DNA of 64,000 bases from positions 1 to 64,000 of the forward strand of contig NZ_WBPF01000016.1 of the NCBI RefSeq assembly GCF_008923725.1. The letters are read 5' to 3'. Every line of letters begins with the position of its first letter. Within the stretch, counting starts at the first letter, position 1. This DNA comes from Bacillus sp. CH140a_4T. GTDB taxonomy: Bacteria; Bacillota; Bacilli; Bacillales; Bacillaceae_G. The notes below the pieces were generated by a model. It was not told where the DNA came from. It made no database searches and worked only from the letters and a program-made list of their open reading frames with translations. Shown here piece by piece: positions 52,489 through 61,786 of this stretch. The position numbers and the translations under genes are program-made.

Positions 52489-53674
52489 CTCTGTTTTTAT
52501 CTCCATGCTTTTGCTTTCTTATACTTGTAATGTAAATGAATAGGAAAGCAATAAGTAATAGAGAGGAATAACGATATACAGTTGCGTAGTTTGTAAAATG
52601 TGCAATGAATCCAAATATAATTGCGCCAGCGCCAATGCCGAGGTCAAATGCTGAGAAGAATGTAGCTGTTGCGACTCCTCGTCGGTGCGGTGCTACTCGG
52701 TCGATCATCCATGCTTGTAGTGCAGGTTGAATCGCTCCAAAACCACTTCCGTAGCATGCTGCTGCAATAATTAAACTCGGAATGGTAGTTGTATACGACA
52801 ATAAAATAATACCTGTAAACGTAATGATAACCCCTGGAATAATAACGAATGCATGACCTTTCGCATCGTATAACTTTCCAGAAAACGGACGAGTGACAGC
52901 GATTGCAAGTGCATTAAATAAGAAGAAGAGGCTTATATCAGCAATTCCGACTTCCGTAGCAAATAATGTAATAAAGCTCCCGATTCCGCCGTACATTAAT
53001 GTAATACATAATATTAATAATGAAGGAAGTAAAGCTTTGCGCTCAATAAATCCATCGAGAAAAGTACCAGATGTTTGCTGTGGTGGTTGCGGCGATTTTT
53101 TGATTTGAAGTAGTTTCGTTAATATTAATGAAACAATTGTACATGAAAGTGCACATAAAAAAAGAATCGTGAAGTTATATGTTTGCATAAGCCAAAGTCC
53201 GATAAGTGGACCGAGCGCCATTGCAATTGTTCCAGAAAGACCGAAATATCCCATGCCTTCGCCGCGTCGAGCTTGCGGAATTAAATCTGAAACGACAGTT
53301 CCATATGTAGTCGTTGTAATACCAAAGCCAGCTCCGTGTAAAATTCGAACGGCAAGTAATAGGAAAACGGTTGAAGCGAAAAGATAACTACCCATAGCGA
53401 GTAAACAAATAGCAGTACCGATCATTAAAATGATTTTTTTATTGAATTTTTGCAAGGCGTTTCCAGTTAGTGGTCGAACAAAAAGTGCCGCCACGGTAAA
53501 CATGCCTACAACAAATCCGATATTAGAACTTGTGCCACCAATTTCTTTCACATAAACAGGTAAAGTAGGAATTAACATTTGAAACCCTAAAAACATACAT
53601 AAGTTTGCAAAAATTAAAGCGACAAACTCTTTCGTCCATAACGATTCTCGTTTTACGAGTATTGCTTCTCCCAT
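52472..53674 (-). CDS. MFS transporter, multidrug or metabolite efflux
   Basis: A 400-residue protein with twelve predicted helices. Conserved loop GNALQKFNKKIILMIG (motif A-like) and GFGITTTTYGTVVSDLIPQARRGEGMGYFGLSGTIAMALGPLIG (motif C region, here only as a landmark in parts: RRGEGMGYFG and ALGPLIG). It belongs to the DHA1-type MFS pumps. AGGGGATG precedes the ATG. No linked regulator is present. The substrate is unknown. Confidence 0.86.
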   Translation of the reverse strand: MGEAILVKRESLWTKEFVALIFANLCMFLGFQMLIPTLPVYVKEIGGTSSNIGFVVGMFTVAALFVRPLTGNALQKFNKKIILMIGTAICLLAMGSYLFASTVFLLLAVRILHGAGFGITTTTYGTVVSDLIPQARRGEGMGYFGLSGTIAMALGPLIGLWLMQTYNFTILFLCALSCTIVSLILTKLLQIKKSPQPPQQTSGTFLDGFIERKALLPSLLILCITLMYGGIGSFITLFATEVGIADISLFFLFNALAIAVTRPFSGKLYDAKGHAFVIIPGVIITFTGIILLSYTTTIPSLIIAAACYGSGFGAIQPALQAWMIDRVAPHRRGVATATFFSAFDLGIGAGAIIFGFIAHFTNYATVYRYSSLLLIAFLFIYITSIRKQKHGDKNREKAAG

Positions 53675-53992
53675 ATATTCATCCCCTATATAAAATTTCT
53701 CTTTTCTTTCGAGTATATGTATTGGTCAATGTAACAGTCAAGGAAGGTGCCTTGAAAACGTATAACAATTTTCGAGGTGGAAAAACTGACAAATTTGTGT
53801 AAAAGCTACACAACTATGAAAAAAAGTTGTAAAGTATAGATGTATAGACTTGTAGTTGTTGTGAATGATAGAAATTGTTTTTTCTTTAAAGAAAGCGGAT
53901 TCAAAAAGTGGTGAATGAGAAGGGGATATATACTTTTTCACTACATATATTTGAAAAGGTTTACAAAACAATGAAGAAAGAGGCGTGTACAT

Positions 53993-55081
53993 ATGAGACG
54001 ATTAGGTATTTCTATTTATCCAGAACATTCAACAGTAGAGAAAGATAAAGAATATTTAACAGTAGCAAGTAAATACGGATTTACACGTGTATTCACATGC
54101 TTATTGTCTGTAGATGGAGAGAAAGAGAAAATTATAGAAGAGTTTAAAGAAACGATCTCTCATGCAAATGCATTAGGGTTCCAAGTATTAGTTGATATTA
54201 GTCCAGCTGTCTTTACACAATTAGGTATTTCATATAATGATTTATCGTTCTTCCATGAATTAGGTGCGTACGGTATTCGTTTAGATGTTGGATTCTCTGG
54301 TTTAGAAGAATCGATTATGACTTACAATCCATATGGCTTAAAAATTGAAATTAATATGAGTAACGGCACGAAATATGTTGATAATATCATGAGCCATAGA
54401 CCAAATCGTGAAAATTTAATTGGTTGCCATAATTTTTATCCGCATCGTTATTCAGGATTATCATACAATCATTTCATTAAATGCTCGAAACAATTTAAAG
54501 ATTACGGTATGAGAACGGCTGCTTTTATTTCATCATTTGATGCAACATACGGACCTTGGCCAGTAACAGAAGGATTATGTACGTTAGAGCAGCATCGTGA
54601 ATTACCGATGACAACACAGGCGAAGCATTTGTTTGCGACAGAATTAATTGATGATGTTATTATTGCGAATGCATATGCATCAGAAAAAGAATTAGAGGCA
54701 TTAGGTGCATTAAATAAAGAAAAACAAACTTTTGATATAGAGTTATATGATACAACAACAGAATTAGAAAAAATTATCGTATTAGAGGAACCGCATTTTT
54801 ATCGCGGAGATGTATCTGAATACATGATTCGCTCGACACAAAGTCGTGTGAAGTATAAGAAAGAAGAGTTCAAACCACATAATACACGCGAAATTAAACG
54901 CGGTGATCTTTTAATTGATAATGAACAGTATGGTCAATATAAAGGTGAATTACAAATTGCTTTAAAAGATATGGTGAACACAGGAAAAACAAATGTAGTT
55001 GGCCGAATTGTGGAAGAAGAAATTTTCTTATTAGATTATTTACAAGCATGGGATAAATTCGGGTTTACATTAAAGAAATAG
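53993..55081 (+). CDS. MupG-like 6-phospho-N-acetylmuramidase (DUF871), copy 1
   Basis: A 362-residue DUF871 protein. Residues 1 to about 240 form a TIM barrel that starts LGISIYPEHST and carries GIRLDVGFSG, GLKIEINMSNGT and GCHNFYPHRYSGLSYNHF; the rest is the cyclophilin-like C-terminal domain with RGDVSEYMIRSTQSR. In S. aureus the family member MupG hydrolyses MurNAc-6P-GlcNAc. AGAGGCGTGTACAT is a normal start region. The region 53675-53992 before it is AT-rich; I see no firm promoter. It reads toward, but is separated by a terminator from, the PTS regulator. Confidence 0.85.
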   Translation: MRRLGISIYPEHSTVEKDKEYLTVASKYGFTRVFTCLLSVDGEKEKIIEEFKETISHANALGFQVLVDISPAVFTQLGISYNDLSFFHELGAYGIRLDVGFSGLEESIMTYNPYGLKIEINMSNGTKYVDNIMSHRPNRENLIGCHNFYPHRYSGLSYNHFIKCSKQFKDYGMRTAAFISSFDATYGPWPVTEGLCTLEQHRELPMTTQAKHLFATELIDDVIIANAYASEKELEALGALNKEKQTFDIELYDTTTELEKIIVLEEPHFYRGDVSEYMIRSTQSRVKYKKEEFKPHNTREIKRGDLLIDNEQYGQYKGELQIALKDMVNTGKTNVVGRIVEEEIFLLDYLQAWDKFGFTLKK

Positions 55082-55090
55082 ATTAAATAA

Positions 55091-55131
55091 AAAAGGAAAA
55101 AACTACTGACCTCAGCAGCTTTTTCCTTTTT
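55091..55131 (+). terminator. terminator after DUF871 copy 1
   Basis: AAAAGGAAAAAACTACTG and CAGCAGCTTTTTCCTTTT pair around ACCT with two mismatches, then T; a long, stable hairpin. Confidence 0.78.
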
Positions 55132-55133
55132 AC

Positions 55134-55280
55134 CCCGCATTAACGGGCAGTAAGACCCCCACCTCAACATTTAGCGAAAACAAAGAAGTTAGGTGGAGGA
55201 TCAACTGCCCGTAAAAGCCCGATTGGTTCAACTAATAATCAGTGGGGGATGAACAAAACCCCCACTGATTAAAGTTTCAC
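55134..55280 (+). repeat. bcr1-type B. cereus repeat element, copy 1
   Basis: A 147-bp non-coding element with internal palindromes: CCCGCATTAACGGG, GGCAGTAAGACCCCCACCT / AGGTGGAGGATCAACTGCC, and TAATCAGTGGGGG / CCCCCACTGATTA. TTTAC precedes it and TTTAT follows, a nearly intact target-site duplication. A second copy in the opposite orientation is at 63572-63717. Sequence, size and TTTAT flanks fit the bcr1 repeat of the B. cereus group. It carries no open reading frame. Confidence 0.8.
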
Positions 55281-55306
55281 TTTATATAACTGCGAGAGGA
55301 AGAGCT

Positions 55307-57247
55307 ATGACAAAAGTGCATCAGCGATTAATTTCTATTTTAGAGGAGTTTTTAGAAGAGAAATCGATGTTAAATCGAGCTTTTTTAGCGAGCCGTTTAC
55401 ATGTATCAACGAAGACGATTCAAAAAGATATAAAATTATTAAATGATATATTGGAAGAAAACGGAGCAAAAATAGAATCGCAAAGAGGGACTGGATACGA
55501 ACTAGAAGTTATACAAATGAAGAAGTTTGAAGAGTTTTGCGTGGGTCTATTTCAAAAACAGACGGAAAAGATCCCAACTTCTTATGAAGAAAGGATAGCG
55601 TACATTCTGCAACGTATTTTAACGACAGAGGGGTATGTGAAGCTTTCACAGTTAGCAGAGGAGATTTATGTAAGTAAATCGACTGTAAATTTAATTATGA
55701 AAGATGTTACAGATATATGTGGTCGTTATCAATTACAAATTGAAAAGAGACCGTATTATGGTATACGTATTGTGGGAGAGGAGTTTCATATTCGTTCTTG
55801 TTTATCACAATATGGTTTACCGCGTTATGACCATACTCCGTTTCATGAACAATTTGAGCAGAGTGATACATATGTATCGTTACCTCATATACCGCTTATC
55901 CGTTCGGTTATATTAAAGTATATCGAGGGAGGAACGATATATTTATCAGATATAGAGATTGATAATTTAGTCATTCATATTGCGATCGCGTTAAAGCGTT
56001 GTGAAGATCAACATTATATGAAAGGGCTAAATAAGGAGCAAGCTGAACTTATCATAAAGAAAGAATATACAATTGCGAAAGAGATTGTAGGGGATTTAGA
56101 GAAAGCGTTGCATCTTTCATTTCCCGAAGAAGAAGTTTTATATGTGACGATGCATTTATTAAGTACTGCCGTTACAGCGAAAGATCGTTATGAAAATGTG
56201 GAAGAGTTATTAGGGAAAGATCTATATGCATTTATGCAACATATTCTTTTTAAAGTAGCGGAAGAACGGAATCTTATTTTTTATTATGATGAAGAATTAT
56301 TATTTGGATTTGGTGTTCATTTAAAAACGTTATTAAACCGTTTGAAGTATAAGTTAAATACGAGAAACCCTCTTTTGGCAGAAGTGAAAAAGAATTATCC
56401 GTATGCTTTTGAAATTGCGGTTCTCGTTGGAGATATAATTGGTGAATATACAGGAGAATCGATTCCGGAAAGTGAAATTGGTTATATTGCGATTCACTTT
56501 GGCGGAGCGATGAGTCGTTTGCAGGAGCAGAATCAAAAGAAAAGATGTTTATTAGTGTGTGCGACTGGTCAAGGAAGCGCCCAGCTATTGAAATATAAAA
56601 TTTTATCACAGTTCCGAGATAAATTAGAGATTGTAGGGATTACAGGCTATTATCAATTGAAAGTAGAAGATCTTTATAAAGAAAAGATAGATTGTATTAT
56701 TAGTACGATTCATATACCAAGTGGTTTGCCTGTGCCTGTTATAAAAGTAAACTCAATATTTGATGATAAAGAGATTAAGTCAATCGGTCAGCAGTTGTTT
56801 ACGCATGTGAATACTAGTGTGCAGCAGTATATAAAGGAAGATTTAATCTTTTTAAATCATAGTGCTTCTACGAAAGAAGAGGTTATCCAATTTTTATGTG
56901 AGAAAGCCGTTGAGAAAAACTATGTACCAGAAAACTTTTATGATTCTGTTATGGAAAGAGAGAATACATCTCCTACAGCGGTTGGAAATTTAGTTGCGAT
57001 TCCACATCCGATGCAGTTATTAAGTGAGAAAACATTTTTAATGTTTTGTACACTCGATAAAGCGGTTGACTGGGGAGATAAGAAGGTACAAGTTATTATT
57101 TTATTTAGTGTAAAGCGCAATAATAATGAAGATTTACAAAAGCTTTATGATTTTTTATATGATATTATGTCTAGTCAAAGTGCGATAGAGAAATTAACGC
57201 ATGCTGAAGTAATTGAAGATTTCCAAGAGGTATTACTGTCTATATAA
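55307..57247 (+). CDS. PRD-type PTS operon activator (MtlR/LicR-like)
   Basis: A 646-residue regulator. HTH at about 22-60 (LASRLHVSTKTIQKDIKLLN), a second HTH-like unit at about 100-150 (LAEEIYVSKSTVNLIMKDV), two PRD domains (about 180-390) with conserved His in IDNLVIHIAIALKR and YVTMHLLS…/IAIHFGGAMSR, a PTS EIIB-like domain with Cys in LVCATGQGSAQ, and an EIIA-like domain with AIPHPMQ. Such proteins activate sugar operons when phosphorylated by the PTS. It is just downstream of the bcr1 copy and upstream of the PTS genes it should control. Confidence 0.9.
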   Translation: MTKVHQRLISILEEFLEEKSMLNRAFLASRLHVSTKTIQKDIKLLNDILEENGAKIESQRGTGYELEVIQMKKFEEFCVGLFQKQTEKIPTSYEERIAYILQRILTTEGYVKLSQLAEEIYVSKSTVNLIMKDVTDICGRYQLQIEKRPYYGIRIVGEEFHIRSCLSQYGLPRYDHTPFHEQFEQSDTYVSLPHIPLIRSVILKYIEGGTIYLSDIEIDNLVIHIAIALKRCEDQHYMKGLNKEQAELIIKKEYTIAKEIVGDLEKALHLSFPEEEVLYVTMHLLSTAVTAKDRYENVEELLGKDLYAFMQHILFKVAEERNLIFYYDEELLFGFGVHLKTLLNRLKYKLNTRNPLLAEVKKNYPYAFEIAVLVGDIIGEYTGESIPESEIGYIAIHFGGAMSRLQEQNQKKRCLLVCATGQGSAQLLKYKILSQFRDKLEIVGITGYYQLKVEDLYKEKIDCIISTIHIPSGLPVPVIKVNSIFDDKEIKSIGQQLFTHVNTSVQQYIKEDLIFLNHSASTKEEVIQFLCEKAVEKNYVPENFYDSVMERENTSPTAVGNLVAIPHPMQLLSEKTFLMFCTLDKAVDWGDKKVQVIILFSVKRNNNEDLQKLYDFLYDIMSSQSAIEKLTHAEVIEDFQEVLLSI

Positions 57248-57256
57248 AAAAGTATG

Positions 57257-57289
57257 TAAAAACTTCCGTTATACAACGGAAGTTTTTTA
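57257..57289 (+). terminator. terminator of the PRD regulator gene
   Basis: AAAACTTCCGTT and AACGGAAGTTTT form a perfect 12-bp stem around ATAC, followed by T. Confidence 0.88.
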
Positions 57290-57297
57290 TGTTTAAT

Positions 57298-57311
57298 TGT
57301 ATGCGTTTTCA
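57298..57311. promoter_or_regulatory. candidate cre (CcpA) site before the PTS operon
   Basis: TGTATGCGTTTTCA matches the cre consensus TGWNANCGNTNWCA at all but one constrained position. It is 47 bases upstream of the IIA gene, where it would give glucose repression. Confidence 0.55.
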
Positions 57312-57357
57312 TAATAAGATAACAATATAGAAAAAAGATAGGTTGGGGGAATTTAAA

Positions 57358-57678
57358 ATGACTGATATGCAAACTCCATTTGCGTTAATTTTACATGGTG
57401 GCAACGCGAGAAGCGCGGCGCTGGAAGCAATCGCTTTTGCAAGACAAGGAGATTTTGAGAATGCGAGTGAAAAGATGAAACTTGCTAGTGAAGAGATTTC
57501 AGCAGCTCATCGCATTCAAACAGACTTAATTCAAGAAGAAGCAAGAGGAAATCATGCAGAAATCAGTTTACTGTTAGTGCATGCGCAAGATCATTTAATG
57601 AATGCAATTACAGTGAAAGAACTTGCTGAAGAATTTATCACTCTTCATAAACGAGTAGAAGAGAAAGTGACAGTATAA
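57358..57678 (+). CDS. PTS lactose/cellobiose-family IIA
   Basis: A 106-residue three-helix protein of the PTS_IIA Lac family: LHGGNARSAALEAIAFARQGDF (in parts) and the phospho-accepting His in LLVHAQDHLMNAI near residue 78-82. It receives phosphate from HPr and passes it to IIB. ATG at 57358 follows GGGGGAATTTAAA. First gene of a five-gene operon, after a cre-like site. Confidence 0.9.
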   Translation: MTDMQTPFALILHGGNARSAALEAIAFARQGDFENASEKMKLASEEISAAHRIQTDLIQEEARGNHAEISLLLVHAQDHLMNAITVKELAEEFITLHKRVEEKVTV

Positions 57679-57679
57679 G

Positions 57680-57985
57680 ATGTACATTTTATTATGTTGT
57701 GCAGCAGGCATGTCAACGAGTATGGTTGTCAGAAAAATGCAAGAAGAGGCAATGAAACAAGGGAAAGATTATAAAATTAAAGCAGTTGATTCAGAACTTG
57801 TGAAACTGGAAATAAAAAATGCTGATGTTGTTTTAATCGGACCACAAGTGAAGTATTTGTTTCCAGCGGTACAGTTTCTTGCGAAGTCATACGATATACC
57901 AGTCGCAATAATAGAACAGCGAGACTATGGCATGTGTGATGGTTTAAAAGTACTGAAACAAGCAGAACAATTAGTTTTAACATAA
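57680..57985 (+). CDS. PTS lactose/cellobiose-family IIB
   Basis: A 101-residue IIB protein with the phosphorylation Cys in LLCCAAGMSTSMVV (Cys7 by position; Cys6 is adjacent) and the GPQVKYLFP segment. It transfers phosphate to the incoming sugar. It begins two bases after the IIA stop. Confidence 0.92.
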   Translation: MYILLCCAAGMSTSMVVRKMQEEAMKQGKDYKIKAVDSELVKLEIKNADVVLIGPQVKYLFPAVQFLAKSYDIPVAIIEQRDYGMCDGLKVLKQAEQLVLT

Positions 57986-58067
57986 TTATATTTTTTTAAA
58001 TATAAACATTATAATGTTATAACTTTATTTCATTCTTTCGTAGTAAAGAGAAAGAGGAGGGGTATTG

Positions 58068-59378
58068 ATGAATGGTTTTATGAGTTTTATGGAACAAAAG
58101 ATTATGCCAACAACGCAAAAGATTGCAGGACAACGACATTTATTAGCAATTCGAAACGGAGTTATTTCTACATTGCCGTTAACGATTGTCGGATCATTTT
58201 TCGTTATCTTTTTAAATTTACCAATTGATGCATATATGGAGTGGATTGCACCGTTTCGCCATATTTTAGATATTCCATTCCGATTTACAGTAGGTTTAAT
58301 GGCGTTATACGCAGCATTTGGAGTAGGAGCTTCACTCGCGAACTTTTATCAGCTCAATCAGTTAAGTGCAGGGTTATTATCTGTACTCGCCTTTTTACTA
58401 GCATCGGTTGAACCAATTCAAATTACGAAAGCTGTACCAGGTGTTATTGATGCAGGTAGATATATTTCAGTAGGAACATTAAGTGCAACATCTTTATTCG
58501 GAGCAATTGTTACAGCATTAATTGCAGTAGAAATTTATCACTTTATGATTAAGCATAATATCTCGATTAAATTACCAGATAGTGTACCACCAGCAGTTTC
58601 AAATTCGTTTGCAGCATTAATTCCAACTTTAGTCGTTATTCTTTTATTCTGGGGTATTCGTTACGGTTTAAAATTTGATGTAAATACAACAATCACATAT
58701 TTAATCGCACCACTAAAATCAGTATTAGTAGGAAATAATTTATTCGGCGGTTTATTAACAGTATTCTTAATCGTGTTCTTCTGGTCATTCGGTATACATG
58801 GCCCTGCGATTTTAGGACCAATCATTCGTCCGATGTGGGATTCAGCAATTCTTGAAAATATGGAAGTATTCACAGCTACAGGAAATGCACATCAATTACC
58901 AAACTTATTTACAGAGCAATTTATTCAATGGTTCGTATGGATTGGCGGATCAGGATCAACGTTAGCTTTAGTTATTATGTTTATGTTCTCTAAATCTAAA
59001 TTCCTAAAAGAGTTAGGTAGATTATCATTCGTGCCAGGTTTATTCAATATTAACGAACCGATTATTTTCGGGGCACCAATTGTAATGAACCCAATCTTAA
59101 TTATTCCATTCGTTATAACACCGTTAGTGACAACGACAGTATCATATTTCGCAGTTGTTTCAGGCATGATTCCGCTCATGATGGCGAAATTGCCATTTAC
59201 GATGTTAGCACCAATTGCAGCGGTTATTAGTACGGACTGGACAATTATGGCTGGTGTACTTGTACTGGTTAACTTTGTTATCTCATTCGTTATTTACTAT
59301 CCGTTCTTCAAAATGTACGAGAAACAACAAGTAGCAGGAGAGGAGAAAACAGAATGCTCGGAGCAATTATCATCTTAA
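58068..59378 (+). CDS. PTS lactose/cellobiose-family IIC
   Basis: A 436-residue membrane channel with about ten helices. Cellobiose/lichenan IIC signatures: RNGVISTLPLTIVGSFFVI (landmark), FGIHGPAILGPIIRP, GSGSTLALVIM and NEPIIFGAPIVMNPI. The ATG at 58068 follows GAGGAGGGG. The operon has no phospho-beta-glucosidase; instead a MupG-like protein is encoded, suggesting a MurNAc-containing or related amino sugar. Confidence 0.92.
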   Translation: MNGFMSFMEQKIMPTTQKIAGQRHLLAIRNGVISTLPLTIVGSFFVIFLNLPIDAYMEWIAPFRHILDIPFRFTVGLMALYAAFGVGASLANFYQLNQLSAGLLSVLAFLLASVEPIQITKAVPGVIDAGRYISVGTLSATSLFGAIVTALIAVEIYHFMIKHNISIKLPDSVPPAVSNSFAALIPTLVVILLFWGIRYGLKFDVNTTITYLIAPLKSVLVGNNLFGGLLTVFLIVFFWSFGIHGPAILGPIIRPMWDSAILENMEVFTATGNAHQLPNLFTEQFIQWFVWIGGSGSTLALVIMFMFSKSKFLKELGRLSFVPGLFNINEPIIFGAPIVMNPILIIPFVITPLVTTTVSYFAVVSGMIPLMMAKLPFTMLAPIAAVISTDWTIMAGVLVLVNFVISFVIYYPFFKMYEKQQVAGEEKTECSEQLSS

Positions 59379-59632
59379 TTACATTCGTAGCGGGGCAGTG
59401 TATTGCACATTATTCAAAATGGGTACAAAGTAAATCGTTATTAGTTTTACTACTCGTATCAATTTTATTTATCGGTAGTTCAATGGGTGCATATGTAATG
59501 CTAAGCTTACAATCACCGTACGTAATTATTGTACCAACGATTTTATGTGCAACATGTTTATCGGCAAAATATAGATTTACGAGCATGGCATTAATACAAC
59601 GTGTAAAGGAGATGCAAAAGCATGGAGCGTAA
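59354..59632 (+). CDS. small membrane protein, 92 aa, PTS-linked
   Basis: A 92-residue protein with three transmembrane helices (about 2-16, 28-47 and 53-69) and a basic amphipathic C-terminus. It overlaps the end of the IIC gene by 25 bases and overlaps the next DUF871 gene by 11, so it is firmly in the operon. GGAGAGGAG precedes the ATG. I know of no named family. It could be an accessory of the IIC channel; that is inferred from position only. Confidence 0.72.
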   Translation: MLGAIIILITFVAGQCIAHYSKWVQSKSLLVLLLVSILFIGSSMGAYVMLSLQSPYVIIVPTILCATCLSAKYRFTSMALIQRVKEMQKHGA

Positions 59633-60707
59633 ATTAGGAATTTCACTTTATCCAGAGCATTCAACGAAAGAAAAAGATATGGCATACATTTCGGCAGCGG
59701 CACGTCACGGTTTTTCAAGAATATTCACATGTTTATTATCTGTGAATCGTCCGAAAGAAGAAATTGTAGCTGAATTTAAAGAAATTATTAATCATGCAAA
59801 AGATAACAATATGGAAGTTATTTTAGATGTAGCTCCGGCAGTATTTGATCAACTTGGTATTAGCTATAGCGATCTATCATTCTTTGCAGAGTTAGGTGCA
59901 GATGGTATCCGTTTAGATTTAGGTTTTGACGGTTTAACAGAAGCGAAAATGACGAATAATCCGTATGGCTTAAAAATTGAACTGAACGTAAGTAACGATA
60001 TTGCATACTTAGAAAATATCCTTTCGCATCAGGCGAATAAACCAGCTTTAATTGGTTGTCATAACTTCTATCCGCAAAAATTCACGGGTCTTCCGTACGA
60101 TTATTTCATTCGCTGTAGTGAACGCTTTAAAAAACACGGTATTCGCACGGCAGCATTTATTACGTCACATGCAGCTAACATCGGTCCATGGGATATTAAT
60201 GACGGATTATGTACGCTAGAAGAGCATCGTAACTTACCAATTGAAGTACAAGCGAAACACTTATGGGCAACAGGGCTTATCGATGATGTTATTATCGGAA
60301 ATGCTTATGCGAGTGAAGAAGAGTTAGAGAAACTAGGAAACTTAAATCGTTACATGTTACAGCTAAAGGTAAACTTTGTAGACGAAGCGACTGAAGTAGA
60401 GAAGAAAGCGACGCTGCAAGAATTACACGTAAGACGCGGCGACATAACAGAATATATGGTGCGCTCTACAGAAGTACGTAAAAAGTATAAAGACTATGAC
60501 TTCCCAGTGCGCGAAAGTGTATTACAGGAAAGAGGGCAAGTTGTAATTGGGAACAACTCATTTGGTAAGTATAAAGGTGAACTACAAATCATTTTGAAAG
60601 AAATGCCGATAGATGAACGGAAAAATATTGTCGGTACAATTGCAGAAGAAGAGTTATTCTTACTAGATTATGTAGGAGCTTGGACACAGTTTACTTGTGT
60701 AGAATAG
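59622..60707 (+). CDS. MupG-like 6-phospho-N-acetylmuramidase (DUF871), copy 2
   Basis: A 361-residue paralogue of the 53993 gene. The same order is found: LGISLYPEHST, GIRLDLGFDG, GLKIELNVSND, GCHNFYPQKFTGLPYDYF, then RGDITEYMVRSTEVR. The two are clearly homologous along their length but far from identical, so this is an old duplication. As last gene of the PTS operon it probably splits the phosphorylated disaccharide that the PTS imports. AAGGAG precedes the ATG. Confidence 0.88.
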   Translation: MERKLGISLYPEHSTKEKDMAYISAAARHGFSRIFTCLLSVNRPKEEIVAEFKEIINHAKDNNMEVILDVAPAVFDQLGISYSDLSFFAELGADGIRLDLGFDGLTEAKMTNNPYGLKIELNVSNDIAYLENILSHQANKPALIGCHNFYPQKFTGLPYDYFIRCSERFKKHGIRTAAFITSHAANIGPWDINDGLCTLEEHRNLPIEVQAKHLWATGLIDDVIIGNAYASEEELEKLGNLNRYMLQLKVNFVDEATEVEKKATLQELHVRRGDITEYMVRSTEVRKKYKDYDFPVRESVLQERGQVVIGNNSFGKYKGELQIILKEMPIDERKNIVGTIAEEELFLLDYVGAWTQFTCVE

Positions 60708-60712
60708 GGAAA

Positions 60713-60740
60713 GAGAGGATGCTATGGCATCCTCTTTTTT
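60713..60740 (+). terminator. terminator of the PTS operon
   Basis: AGAGGATGC and GCATCCTCT form the stem around TATG, followed by six T. Confidence 0.87.
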
Positions 60741-60810
60741 CTGTTTAAATAGTAATCTATCTTATATAGAATGCAAAGAGGTAGATTTAATTTGGACGGG
60801 AGAGAAGGAG

Positions 60811-61659
60811 ATGGAAGAGTATATAGATGATTTATTAAGGCGGATGGATGATGAAGAAGCAGGTATTCGACAATGTGCGTATGAAGAAGCAAGGCAGTTA
60901 AATGATTTATCACTTTTTTCTTGTTTCCAAGAGAAAGTAACGGAAGCACGAAAAGTATATATAAAAACAAACCTTTATTTTTTAATTACACAACTTGCAA
61001 TAAATACTAAAGAGATGTACATTGCAGATTATTTGATAGATCGGTTAGAAAGTGAAGGAAGCAGGATAGTGTTAAATAGCATGCTCATAGATTTAAGTAA
61101 ATTATCTGAAGCAAGCAATGCCCATAAAATTATTCCTTACATATATCATAAAAATAGTGGAGTCCGTTATTCTGCTGTTATCGCTTTAAAGTTGTGTAAA
61201 TCGTTGGAAGCAGAAGATGCTTTATTGAAATTACTTACAGTGGAAGAGAATCGAGAAGATATTGTAAATATCTGTGCCACTTTATATGATATTGGAACAA
61301 AGCGATCAATTCTATCTTTAACGAAACTTTTACACTGCGATAGTGCGTATATTCGTTCAGCAGCTATTGAGACTTTAGCGGAAATTGGAAGAACAGACTT
61401 ACAAATAGTTTATATTGAGGCTTTACAGGATACAAATGTAATGGTGAAATATGAAGCTGTGCGAGCTATTTATGCATATGGAGACGAAATGGCGAGTAAG
61501 CCAATTTGCGAACGTGTGAATAAAATTGTTTCCAGAAGACGTAAAAATGAAGTAGAGCCTACCGATGAATCAGAGATTATTATTGCTCTGCATTTCTTAC
61601 ATAAGTTTGCTGATTATGAAGAAGTTTTAAAGACGTTTGATAAAGTATATAAAAAATGA
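60811..61659 (+). CDS. HEAT-repeat protein, 282 aa
   Basis: An all-helical soluble protein. HEAT/PBS-lyase-type repeats are seen from about residue 115: NSGVRYSAVIALKLCKS, DIVNICATLYDIGTKRS, AYIRSAAIETLAEIGRTD and VMVKYEAVRAIYAYGDE. Such repeats bind proteins; the partner is unknown. The ATG at 60811 is used, with GGGAGAG upstream; an in-frame ATG at 60724 lies within the preceding terminator and is unlikely. It ends before an unrelated terminator at 61742. Confidence 0.8.
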   Translation: MEEYIDDLLRRMDDEEAGIRQCAYEEARQLNDLSLFSCFQEKVTEARKVYIKTNLYFLITQLAINTKEMYIADYLIDRLESEGSRIVLNSMLIDLSKLSEASNAHKIIPYIYHKNSGVRYSAVIALKLCKSLEAEDALLKLLTVEENREDIVNICATLYDIGTKRSILSLTKLLHCDSAYIRSAAIETLAEIGRTDLQIVYIEALQDTNVMVKYEAVRAIYAYGDEMASKPICERVNKIVSRRRKNEVEPTDESEIIIALHFLHKFADYEEVLKTFDKVYKK

Positions 61660-61741
61660 GGGAATTTATTTATGTCAGAGTGAAAGTGGCTTCGGGATCA
61701 TATTAGTTACTTTCAAGAGAAAGATAGAATGTAAGAATCAT

Positions 61742-61780
61742 AAAAAAAGAGTCAGTCTCATTATTGAGACTGACTCTTTT
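61742..61780. terminator. bidirectional terminator
   Basis: AAAAGAGTCAGTCTCA and TGAGACTGACTCTTTT form a perfect 16-bp stem around TTAT between convergent genes. Confidence 0.92.
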
Positions 61781-61786
61781 GCGTAA

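Noticed and set aside
53754-53769. cre-like sequence TTGAAAACGTATAACA
   Set aside because: It matches only with an extra base inside the consensus; the site at 57298 is better.
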